Assembly (NCBI GenBank): GCA_937902605.1
Contig: CALFNC010000438.1
Location: 1 to 9,044, forward strand
From: an uncultured Acidobacteriota bacterium
Lineage (GTDB): Bacteria > Acidobacteriota > Thermoanaerobaculia > UBA5066
Length of the DNA: 9,044 bases
Direction of reading: 5' to 3'
Shown here: positions 1-7,347 of the stretch, in pieces
Numbering within the stretch: the stretch's first letter is position 1
How the letters are laid out: the number at the start of each line of letters is the position of its first letter
Made by a program: the position numbers and the translations under genes
Notes under the pieces: generated by a model
What the model was told of the DNA's origin: nothing
What the model saw: only the letters and a program-made list of their open reading frames with translations
Databases searched by the model: none

Positions 1-45
1 GAGATATTGGCGTGACTGGAGTTCAGACGTGTGCTCTTCCGATCT
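1..45. other. Illumina TruSeq indexed adapter remnant (assembly contamination)
   Basis: This is synthetic sequence, not genome. Bases 12-45 match the TruSeq read-2 adapter from its GTGACTGGAGTTC start to its GCTCTTCCGATCT end. Bases 1-5 (GAGAT) match the end of the P7 tail. Bases 6-11 (ATTGGC) sit exactly in the index slot and are the reverse complement of GCCAAT, the TruSeq LT index 6 barcode. Genomic sequence therefore begins at base 46, and the STT3-like gene there ends artificially. Any protein called across 12-45 will contain the peptide TGVQTCALPIC, a translation of adapter sequence. The match is from memory of the adapter sequence but is full length. Confidence 0.98.
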
Positions 46-728
46 GCCCGCGAGAGTCCGGGGAAGAGGAGGAGGGCGGCCAGCGCGGCGGCCGGAGCCA
101 GGAGGAGCGCAGTCTGGACGAGGAGCGCCGCGGTGAGGGTGGCCCCGAGCAGCAGTCCCCGGAGGACGGCGCCGCGGCCTTCCGGGGCCCGGAGCGCGAA
201 GACAAACGTGGCGGCGACGGCGACGACGAGCGGCGGCTCGAGGAAGTGGTGGTCGATCGAGGCGACGCGGGAGGCGTCGAGGAGGACCGTTGACAGCCCG
301 AGCCCAAGGCCGGCGGCGAGGCCAGGGATCCACCCCGAGCGTCGCGCGACGAGCAGCGCGGCCGCGGCGGCGAAGAGCGAGAAGACCACGGGCGGGAACC
401 AGGCGACCCGCCGGAGGAGAAGGAGTGGAGTCGAGCCCCCGAGTAGCCGGCCGACCGTCCCTGCGGCCAACGGGTAGAGCGGTGGCCACGGGCAGAAGGC
501 GCCGCCGACGCCGCGCCTCGGGTCGAAGGTCAGGACCGACGGGAGGTGGGCCGCGGTCCAGGCAATCCTGCGCGCCTGGTATTGGTCGTCGAACGGCGGG
601 AACTGCGGGACACCATTCTGGAATGCGGTGCCGGCGTTGGCGGACCGCAGGCCGAAGGCGACGGCCAGGACGACGAGGGCGAGCGCGGCGAGGGACGCGA
701 AGGTCTGATGGCGGGTTGCTTTCGTCAT
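46..728 (-). CDS. STT3/PglB-like oligosaccharyltransferase family (GT66) membrane protein, 3'-truncated
   Basis: Probable polytopic glycosyltransferase of the STT3/PglB (GT66) type, which in characterised members transfers a lipid-linked glycan to protein at the outer face of the membrane. Only the first 227 residues are present; the adapter at 1-45 cuts off the rest. Residues about 10-27 form a signal-anchor-like first helix. The first external loop follows, with DDQYQARR at 47-54; D48 aligns by eye with the catalytic acidic residue of the PglB N-D-G-Y segment. Then come VLTFDP (65-70) and WPP (81-83), typical of bacterial STT3-like proteins, several Ala/Leu/Val-rich helices, and the family-typical SIDHHFLEP (157-165). 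The ATG overlaps the addA stop as ATGA, with purine-rich GAGGGAG two bases upstream, so it is likely translated in coupling with addA. The family call is firm, but substrate and glycan are unknown. The C-terminal WWD-type motif, which would separate a true oligosaccharyltransferase from a related mannosyltransferase-like protein, is missing. Confidence 0.8.
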
Positions 729-3700
729 CGCTCCCTCGCGAAGACGAGGAGGCTTTCTTTCACGCGGGCGGTCTTGCCGAGGAGCGCGCGGAGCCCGCGG
801 CCGTATGCCTCGAGCTGCGGCCGATAGAGAGCCTCCCGCAGCGTCCGGCCGGCGGGGGAGTCGAGGCGGTCGGTCTTCCAGTCGACGATCACGAAGCCGT
901 CGTCTTCCTCGAAGAGAAGGTCGATCTTCCCCTCGATGAGGGGCGACCCGTCGAGGGAGTCGTCGCGGAAAAGGATCGGGAGCTCCACGAACCGTCTCTT
1001 CGCTGCAATGGCCCGGGCGAGGACGGGATGGGCGGCGAGGCTATAGGCGAGCCGGGCGACCTCGGACCGCTCGTCAGGCAGGAGAGACCGCGTCGCCGCC
1101 TCCAGCGCCTCGCGCAAGGGCAGCGCTCCATCGGGCGAGAGGAGTCCCTCCATCGTCTCGTGGACGGCGATCCCGATCCGAACGGCTCGGCCCCGCCGCT
1201 CCTCATCGCGTTCGGCGGCGGGAAGGTCCTCCGGGCGGGCGACGCGTATCCCCTCGGCCGGTTTTTCGCCCGCGCGGCGAAGGGGACGGGCCGCGGTCTG
1301 ACGGGCCCGTTCTAGCAAGGCCTCGGCCTCGGCCATCCGCTCCTCGACATCGCTCGGGCTCTCCCCGGGGGGATTTGCCGGCGGCGGGGGCGGCCGGCGG
1401 ACATCTCCCTCGACCAGCTCCACGAAGGCGGCAAGCGGGGGCGCAGGACGCTCGAAGGAGGCGATCGGGGCGAGGAGGGAAGTCGTTCCGCTCTTCCTGA
1501 ACCACGAGACCGCCAGCATCTCCTTGGCGCGCGTCAGGCCGACGTAGAGGAACCGCTTTTCCTCAGCGAGCCGGCGCCGGTCGAACGCCGCTAGGAGTCG
1601 GCGAGCCCCCGGGGTTCGGACTGACCTCCCGGCAAACTTCAGGGAGACCCCATATTCCCCGCCGGCCCGGTCGTAGAAGATCCCCGGGAGGTCGTGCTTC
1701 GTCCGGAGGCCGAGGTCGGCCAGGACGACGACGTTGAACTCGAGCCCCTTGGCTTTGTGGATGGTGATGAGCCGGACGGCATCGACTTCCTCGGCGTAGG
1801 CGCGGGGCTCTCCCTCGTTCGTCTCCAGCTTGAGCGAGAGCCGCTCGGTGGCCTGGCGGAAGGAGAGCCCTTCCCGGTCCAGCTCGCGGGCCATCGCCAC
1901 GAGGCGTTCGAGGTTGGCGGCTCCCTGGACGCCGTTCACGACGGCCCCTGCCTCCACCGCGCAGAAGGCGAGGCGAGCCGAGAGGAGGTCGGCGACCGTC
2001 TCGGCGAACGGTCGCCGGTGGCGGCTCGCGTGAAGACGCGCCAGAAGCGAGACCGCTTTCCCGGCCGGGCTGGCGGAGGGAAGGCTCTCCCAGTCGTCGA
2101 ACCGGCCGCCCGCTTCCGCCGCCTCGACCAGCTCCAGGTCGGTGAGGCCGAAGAGGAATGACTTGAGCGCGGCGACGGTGGAAACGGCATCTCCCGGGTC
2201 GTCGATCGCTTTCAACGCCGCGGCGACGGCGGCGGTCTCCTCGCGACGAAAGAAGCTCTTCCCTCCCTCGAGGATCGCCGGGATGCCGGCAGCCCGGAAG
2301 ACCTCCTGGAGGCGGTCGATCGCCTCGTTCCGGTAGACGATGACGGCGACGTCCTTCCACGCCTCGCAGGGGAAGCGGCCGTGCAGCTGGAGCAGGAGAT
2401 TGGCGACGGCGTTGGCCTCCTGATCGGCAAGGCATGGATCCTCCTCGGGCTCGTCATCGGCGTCGACGATGGAGCCATCGGCAGCCGGCGGAAGGAGGTG
2501 GATCACCGGCCGTTCGAGCTGCGAATGGACGCGCCCGGGTTTCGGCTCCAGCGGGGCGTAGCCGATCTCCCAGGGCTCGTCGTCCTTCTCGACCATCGCT
2601 CCGGCCAGGAGGGCGTTCACGTAGTCGAGAATCCGCGGATCGGAGCGGAAGTTCGTCCGGAGAGAGACCCGGCCTTCCTCGTCGAACCGATCGCGGACCT
2701 CGCGGTAGCTCTCGACATCGGCCCGGCGAAAGCGGTAGATCGACTGCTTCGGGTCGCCGACGATGAAGAGGCTGCCCGACTCGGGCTCCAGACTTCGCCA
2801 CTCGACCGGATCCTGCGGCTCACCTCCGGCGAGGCGCATGACGATCTCGGCCTGCACGGGATCGGTGTCCTGGAACTCGTCGACGACGAGCGCCGGGTAC
2901 CGGTCACGGAAGTAGCTCCGGATCGCCGGCGAGCCGCGCAGGAGATCGCGGGCCTTCAGGAGGAGATCGTCGAAGTCGAGGAGGCCCTGTCGCCGCTTCT
3001 CCTCCTCGATCTCCCGCAGGAGGCCGTCGCGGATCGACGCGACCAGCTCGGCGAGGGGGCCCTCGAGAAGCAGCGTCGAGAAGAGGCCGGGAAGCGCCTT
3101 GAAGCGTTCCTTGCACTCCTCGAGAAGCTGACGGACCGCCGGCTCGTAGAGCTTCTGCTTCCCGCGACTGAAGTTGAAGACCTTGCCGGGATTCCAGATG
3201 GCGAGCTGTTCGATCGGGACCTGCTGGATCCTTCGAAGCTCGGCGTTGCCCTCGGCCACCTGGGCAGCCTTGGCGTCGGTGCGGGCCTCGGCGGGCACCT
3301 CATCGAGGGTCGTCTCGAAAAGCCCGATCAGCGCCGCGATCTCGACGTGCGCCTCGGCGAGCGGGTCGGAGGGGAGCGTCGTCCCGTCGAGGAGCGTCCG
3401 GTTCTTGAGGAGCTCCCGCGCCAGCTCGAGGAGGCCCTGCGGCGAAGCCCCGGCCTCGAGCGCGCGCGAGACCGGGCTCGCGGCGTTCCGCGCCTCGCGG
3501 TCGAGCCACGTGGCGAAGCTCTCGGCAAGGAGGCCTTCGGCGCGGGTGGCATCGGTGGCGGCGAAGTCGGGGTCGACGCCGGCAGCCACGGGCTGTTCCC
3601 GGAGGAGACCGGCGCAGAAGGAATGGATCGTCGAGACCTCCGCGCTCTCCAGCTCCCGCTGGGCCTGCACGAGCGCTTGCCGCCACTCGGAGTTCTCCTC

Positions 3701-3955
3701 GTGCTCGACGGCCTCGTCCAGCGCCTCCCGTAGGCGCACCTTCATCTCGCCGGCCGCCTTCTCCGTGAAGGTCATCGCGGCGATCTGGGAGAGCGTCCGA
3801 CCCCCTTCCTTGAGCATCCAGAGGATCCGCTGGATGAGCGTCGTGGTCTTTCCGGTCCCGGCCGCCGCCTCCACGAGGTGAGACGACTCGTAGTCCTGTT
3901 CGGCCCGGTCCCGTTCGGCCTGGTCCGGGAGAGGGACGGCGTCTCGCGGCGTCAT
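725..3955 (-). CDS. addA: AddA-type ATP-dependent helicase/nuclease subunit A (UvrD-family helicase with RecB-type nuclease)
   Basis: Motor and 3'-strand nuclease subunit of the AddAB (RexAB) complex, which unwinds and resects double-strand breaks to load RecA. The 1076 residues show superfamily 1A helicase motifs in order: Walker A AAGTGKTT (31-38, K36), Ia TFTEKAA (62-68), TIHSFC (109-114), Walker B DEFQDTD (359-365), III GDPKQSIYRFR (400-410), IV TNFRSD (434-439), V TIHKAKGLEF (731-740) and VI YVGLTRAKE (804-812, R809). A proline-rich linker near residues 850-865 leads to a PD-(D/E)XK nuclease: H932, D1012 (GKIDLLF), D1025 and K1027 (VDWKTD), and Q1047/Y1051 (QLEAY). All catalytic positions are intact. 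It starts inside the addB stop codon (ATGA), with GAGGAG five bases upstream, which supports this ATG. Generic annotations may read UvrD-helicase domain protein or RecB, but the addB partner upstream and the absence of recC or recD here favour AddA. Confidence 0.93.
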   Translation of the reverse strand: MTPRDAVPLPDQAERDRAEQDYESSHLVEAAAGTGKTTTLIQRILWMLKEGGRTLSQIAAMTFTEKAAGEMKVRLREALDEAVEHEENSEWRQALVQAQRELESAEVSTIHSFCAGLLREQPVAAGVDPDFAATDATRAEGLLAESFATWLDREARNAASPVSRALEAGASPQGLLELARELLKNRTLLDGTTLPSDPLAEAHVEIAALIGLFETTLDEVPAEARTDAKAAQVAEGNAELRRIQQVPIEQLAIWNPGKVFNFSRGKQKLYEPAVRQLLEECKERFKALPGLFSTLLLEGPLAELVASIRDGLLREIEEEKRRQGLLDFDDLLLKARDLLRGSPAIRSYFRDRYPALVVDEFQDTDPVQAEIVMRLAGGEPQDPVEWRSLEPESGSLFIVGDPKQSIYRFRRADVESYREVRDRFDEEGRVSLRTNFRSDPRILDYVNALLAGAMVEKDDEPWEIGYAPLEPKPGRVHSQLERPVIHLLPPAADGSIVDADDEPEEDPCLADQEANAVANLLLQLHGRFPCEAWKDVAVIVYRNEAIDRLQEVFRAAGIPAILEGGKSFFRREETAAVAAALKAIDDPGDAVSTVAALKSFLFGLTDLELVEAAEAGGRFDDWESLPSASPAGKAVSLLARLHASRHRRPFAETVADLLSARLAFCAVEAGAVVNGVQGAANLERLVAMARELDREGLSFRQATERLSLKLETNEGEPRAYAEEVDAVRLITIHKAKGLEFNVVVLADLGLRTKHDLPGIFYDRAGGEYGVSLKFAGRSVRTPGARRLLAAFDRRRLAEEKRFLYVGLTRAKEMLAVSWFRKSGTTSLLAPIASFERPAPPLAAFVELVEGDVRRPPPPPANPPGESPSDVEERMAEAEALLERARQTAARPLRRAGEKPAEGIRVARPEDLPAAERDEERRGRAVRIGIAVHETMEGLLSPDGALPLREALEAATRSLLPDERSEVARLAYSLAAHPVLARAIAAKRRFVELPILFRDDSLDGSPLIEGKIDLLFEEDDGFVIVDWKTDRLDSPAGRTLREALYRPQLEAYGRGLRALLGKTARVKESLLVFARER

Positions 3956-6900
3956 CGCAGCTCCTCGAAGAGCCGCGTCGGGCTCGTCGCCGGCTCGGTC
4001 GCGCGCTTGCGCTCGAAGACCGCGGTGTGCCCCGGCCCGCAGATCGTCCGGAAATCGCAGTACCTACACGACTCTTCCCCGTCGAAGGAGGAGCGGGTCT
4101 TTGGCACGAAGTCGCCCGTCTCGAAGACTTGTCCGGCCAGGTCGAGGAACCGGCCAAGGGAGGCGACGGCCTCCCGGGTCTGCTCGGAGGTGAAGGCGAC
4201 CGGGGTAACCCTGGTCTTTCCCGTCCTGTCGTCCCGTCCGACGAAGAGGTACTCGGAGGAGACCTCCTCGCCGCCCAGCCGACGGGCCGCGAGTGCATAG
4301 ACCGGTAGCTGAAGCCGCTCGCCTCCGACCACGAGGAGGTCCGGGCGCTTTCTGGAATAGGGGCGGGGCCTCGCGAACTTGTAGTCGATGACCCGGAGAG
4401 CATCATCGATGGCCGAGCGGTCCAGCCGGTCGATCTGGCCTGACAGTCGCCACGTGGTTCCTGCCGAGGCGTACTCGACCGGCTCGGGGGTGGAGAGGGC
4501 GTCGTCGCCCTCGGTGTCTGCCCCGCTGGGCACCGGCCCGAAACGGATCTCGGCGCCTGCGACCGGGGGACCGTCCGGGCGCGCCCGCTCGAAATCGAGG
4601 ACGGCGTTCACCAGCGTTTCCAGCTCGCGGGCCGCGAGCGACACGAACACGGGCGCGACCTCTTCGCCGATAGCATCGGCCCAGCTCTGGGAAGCCGTCT
4701 CTGCCAGCTGCCTCGCCCGGCTGCGAGCATCGGCTTCCGTCAGGTTCCCGAAGCTCCTCCCGTGAGCGATCAGGTCGCGGGCGAGCATGCGGAGCGCCTC
4801 GTGCGCGAGGGAACCCCTCGTCATCGGGTCGAGGACCGGAAGTCCCGCCGTCATCTCCTCCCGAGGGGCCAGACGCAGGACGTGGGCGAAGAAGACGCGA
4901 TACGCGCAGGTGGCCAGCTGTTCGAGACGGCTGGCTGAGACGACCCGCCCGGCGAGCGAGGAGAGCGAGGGGCGACGCCCGAGCCGCCCCTCGTGCGCAG
5001 TGAAGGTCCCCTTCAGCCGCGCGGCCCGGCGCGACAGCGCCCGCGCGAGGGCTTCCTCCGACGTGAGACGCATACCGAGGCCGGGGCTGGCCTGCAGGGC
5101 GCGAAGGAGCGCTTCGGACCCGTCCAGCGCCGGCCCGGCCGGCTCCACCCTCCCGAGGAGCACCCTCCGGACACCCTTGCCCTCGAGGGCGCGCTGGCGC
5201 AGCTCCTTCTCCGAGACCGCGTGCCGCGCGGTAGATGCAGGTGACGCCGTGGACGCAATAGCGAGGTGATCGAGCAGGTAGGGGGAGAGGACTCTGGGGC
5301 GGTCGGCGCTCGCGTCCCGCTCGGTGGCCAGCAGGACGAGCCGGGTGCGGGCGCTGGCCGCGGTGATCTCGAACAGGAAGCGCTCCTCCCGCGCGTGGCG
5401 GAGTCCGCTTCGGGGGGCCAGGGAGCACCTGGTCTTCTCGGCGATCGCGGCCCGCTCGGCGTCGAAGAGAAGTGGGTCGGGCAGGCCGCGCTTGGGAAAG
5501 GTCTGCTCGACGAGGCCCGGGACGACGACGAGGTCGAACCGGAGGCCGCGAGCGGAGACGGCGGAGAGGAGCGCGATGCCATCCCGCTCGAACCGTCCCT
5601 GGCGGGCCGGCTCCGTGTCGAGGGCGTCGGGGAGAAGGGCGACGACGTCCCCGATCGTCTTCGTCCCGGCCTCGACGGTGCCTAGGGAGGTGATCGCGTC
5701 GACGGCGGCAACGGCAGCGGCAGCGAGGAGCTTCCTCCCCGGGGCGTTCCCGAAGAGGAGGTCGGCCGCCCGGGCGATGCGCTCGCCCCACGCCGTCCAC
5801 GGGGCGTCCGAGGTCTCGGGCAGGGCCGCGAGGACTGTGTCGACGGCGGCGGAGAGCTCCTCGAGCGCCTCGGTCTCCCGCCGCTGGCGTCGAACGGCCC
5901 TCCCCTCTGGGTCGTCGGCCGCGTGGAGGGGCGCCGACAGGCGCTCGCGGGCGGCCTCGAGCTTCCGTTCGAGCGCCTCGCGTCCGCGGGTGAACCGGAG
6001 GGACCCGAGCGCCGTGACGAGGCGGGCCGGGCGGTAGGGGCCGGCGGAGGAGGTCATACCGAGACCGTCGAGGAGCGAGAAAAGCTCCTCGAGCGCGGCG
6101 CGGGGCACGTCGTCTGCCGCGAGGGCGAAGAGCGCCCGGATCGCCAGCCCCTCCGGCGAGCGCGAGGTTCCGGGGCCGGCCGGCCGGAAGAACGGGAGGT
6201 TTCGGAGGCGCAGCTCGGCCGCGATGGCAGGCTCCTGGCGCGGAGGGTCGCGGACGATGACCGCCATCCGGTGAAGAGGGATGCCGTCGGCGACGCCACG
6301 AAGCAGCTCGCGAACGACCTCCCGCGCCTCGACGTTCTCCGTAGGGGCTAAGACGGTGAGGACCTCGGGGCCACCTGGGCCGGCCGCGAGGGGAGTGGGC
6401 GGGACGCCGAGAAGCCGCCGGAAGAGGTCGCCGCGAACCGGTGGTCCGGAGGCTCTGGCAGGAGGTGGATTGCTGGGATCGGCTCCTTCGGGGACGAATG
6501 CGATGACGGGCCGCGAGAGGGCCACGCGGGACAGGAGCGTCTCCCGGATGCCCCCCAGATCGTAGAGGCCGTAGACGAGGAGCGGCGCGGGGTGTGGCGT
6601 GAGAGCGCCCCCCGCCGCTCGCTCGAGGAGTGACGTCGCGTCCGAGAAAGCGGAGCGGAAAGACTCGAGCTTTTCGATCGAGGCGCCAACGGCATCGAGG
6701 AAGGCCCGGCGGTCGGGCGCCGCCGCGAGAGAGGTGGGGGACCGCAGGACGCTCGCCGGAACCCAGGCATCGCGAAGGTCGTCGGCGGTCCGGACCAGGG
6801 CGGCCGCGAGCGACGGCCGCTCGCGGAGCGGCCCGAACTGGTCCGCCTCCGGCGTTTCGAGGAGGGCGCGCCTGGCGAGGAGCGCCGCGCCCAGCTCCGG

Positions 6901-7161
6901 GAGGTCGGGCCGGGGGTCGGAGCCGGGGACGACCTGCCGCGCCAGGTCGACGAAGGTGAGGAACCGGACGTTGGCGATAGCGCCGCGGCGGTCGGCCGCG
7001 AGCCTTCTCAGGTAGACCGCCAGCAGGTTCGAGCCGGCCAGGACGTCTATCGGACGGAGGACATCTCCCTCCTGGAGCAGCCCGAGATGCCGGAGGAACT
7101 CCGTCTCCAGCGCCTCGAACGGACCGGTGTAGAGGATGTGGCTGAGGGGGACGGCCTCCAC
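3952..7161 (-). CDS. addB: AddB-like subunit: inactivated helicase fold with iron-sulfur PD-(D/E)XK nuclease
   Basis: Partner subunit of AddA; in AddAB this protein cuts the 5' strand and, in studied species, helps recognise Chi. It has 1069 residues. The N-terminus (ILYTGPFEALETEF, about 9-22) lies where Walker A would be but lacks the GKT signature. Later segments resemble decayed helicase motifs: a motif V-like stretch with SARGLRFDLVVVPGL and a motif VI-like EERFLFEITAASARTRLVL that lacks the T-R finger. The C-terminal third is an intact Cas4/AddB-type nuclease: first cluster cysteine C752 (ATCAYRVFF), H787 (AHEAL), D911 (GQIDRLD), D926 and K928 (IDYKF), Q951/Y955, and C1032, C1035 and C1041 (CRYCDFRTIC) completing a four-cysteine iron-sulfur site. 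The start is GTG: an in-frame TAG lies three codons upstream and no earlier start exists. No clear Shine-Dalgarno precedes it. It overlaps addA by four bases. Generic pipelines may call it PD-(D/E)XK nuclease family protein. Confidence 0.9.
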   Translation of the reverse strand: MEAVPLSHILYTGPFEALETEFLRHLGLLQEGDVLRPIDVLAGSNLLAVYLRRLAADRRGAIANVRFLTFVDLARQVVPGSDPRPDLPELGAALLARRALLETPEADQFGPLRERPSLAAALVRTADDLRDAWVPASVLRSPTSLAAAPDRRAFLDAVGASIEKLESFRSAFSDATSLLERAAGGALTPHPAPLLVYGLYDLGGIRETLLSRVALSRPVIAFVPEGADPSNPPPARASGPPVRGDLFRRLLGVPPTPLAAGPGGPEVLTVLAPTENVEAREVVRELLRGVADGIPLHRMAVIVRDPPRQEPAIAAELRLRNLPFFRPAGPGTSRSPEGLAIRALFALAADDVPRAALEELFSLLDGLGMTSSAGPYRPARLVTALGSLRFTRGREALERKLEAARERLSAPLHAADDPEGRAVRRQRRETEALEELSAAVDTVLAALPETSDAPWTAWGERIARAADLLFGNAPGRKLLAAAAVAAVDAITSLGTVEAGTKTIGDVVALLPDALDTEPARQGRFERDGIALLSAVSARGLRFDLVVVPGLVEQTFPKRGLPDPLLFDAERAAIAEKTRCSLAPRSGLRHAREERFLFEITAASARTRLVLLATERDASADRPRVLSPYLLDHLAIASTASPASTARHAVSEKELRQRALEGKGVRRVLLGRVEPAGPALDGSEALLRALQASPGLGMRLTSEEALARALSRRAARLKGTFTAHEGRLGRRPSLSSLAGRVVSASRLEQLATCAYRVFFAHVLRLAPREEMTAGLPVLDPMTRGSLAHEALRMLARDLIAHGRSFGNLTEADARSRARQLAETASQSWADAIGEEVAPVFVSLAARELETLVNAVLDFERARPDGPPVAGAEIRFGPVPSGADTEGDDALSTPEPVEYASAGTTWRLSGQIDRLDRSAIDDALRVIDYKFARPRPYSRKRPDLLVVGGERLQLPVYALAARRLGGEEVSSEYLFVGRDDRTGKTRVTPVAFTSEQTREAVASLGRFLDLAGQVFETGDFVPKTRSSFDGEESCRYCDFRTICGPGHTAVFERKRATEPATSPTRLFEELR

Positions 7162-7167
7162 GCAGGA

Positions 7168-7202
7168 AGTCTAACCGTCCCCTCTTTTTGCGGAGTTAGA
7201 CT
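7168..7202. repeat. 35-base palindrome (8-bp inverted repeat, 19-base spacer) between addB and selC
   Basis: AGTCTAAC at 7168-7175 is perfectly repeated in reverse complement as GTTAGACT at 7195-7202, separated by 19 bases containing CGTCCCC and a run of five T. The element occupies most of the 47-base gap between the GTG start of addB (leftward, 6 bases away) and the tRNA-Sec gene (rightward, 6 bases away), so it would be transcribed in the addB leader. One arm supplies the in-frame TAG that closes the addB frame upstream. It could be an operator, a leader hairpin, or a REP-like dispersed palindrome. The repeat is certain; its role is not known. Confidence 0.6.
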
Positions 7203-7208
7203 CGCGAC

Positions 7209-7307
7209 GGAAGCGCATGGGGCCCGGTGGCCCTCCTGGTCTTCAAAACCAGTGTGCTCGCTCCGAGAGGGGCGGCGGGTCGGTTCGACTCCGACACGCT
7301 TCCGCCA
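7209..7307 (+). tRNA. selC: tRNA-Sec (anticodon TCA)
   Basis: Selenocysteine tRNA, charged with serine and converted by SelA, then delivered to internal UGA codons by SelB. The 99-base gene folds with bacterial tRNA-Sec hallmarks. The long acceptor runs 7209-7216 against 7296-7303, with seven Watson-Crick pairs and an eighth C-A position. A 6-bp D stem closes a 4-base CGGT loop (7219-7234). The anticodon arm is CTGGT/ACCAG with loop CTTCAAA, placing TCA at 7243-7245. A long variable arm has a 7-bp stem, including two T-G wobbles, capped by GAGA (7258-7275). The T arm is GTCGG-TTCGACT-CCGAC (7279-7295). The 3' end GCCA is encoded, with the G discriminator also seen in E. coli selC. No selA, selB or selD lies in this window. 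I could not identify a promoter or terminator. Confidence 0.95.
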
Positions 7308-7311
7308 TCCG

Positions 7312-7346
7312 CCCACCGGCCAGCGAGGGCCCCATCGGCCCAGCGA
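7312..7346. repeat. Two-copy degenerate direct repeat of about 15 bases
   Basis: CCCACCGGCCAGCGA (7312-7326) recurs as CCCATCGGCCCAGCGA (7331-7346), differing by one substitution and one inserted C, with only GGGC between the copies. It lies just after the encoded CCA of tRNA-Sec and before the small CDS at 7369. At this GC content such a short repeat could be chance or replication slippage. No function is evident. Confidence 0.35.
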
Positions 7347-7347
7347 C

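Noticed and set aside
12..293. Open frame beginning MTGVQTCALPIC
   Set aside because: Its first residues are translated adapter and the rest is antisense to the STT3-like gene.
290..1315. 341-codon plus-strand open frame spanning the addA/STT3 junction
   Set aside because: It is antisense to two well-supported genes, with low-complexity Arg/Gly-rich content and no domain.
2381..3733. 450-codon plus-strand open frame opposite addA
   Set aside because: It runs antisense to addA, whose helicase motifs are continuous on the minus strand. Long antisense frames are expected where codon third positions are nearly all G or C. It shows no recognisable domain.
725..7161. addB-addA pair as part of a novel defence island
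   Set aside because: Every motif matches the housekeeping AddAB recombination nuclease and no restriction, CRISPR, toxin or phage gene is nearby.
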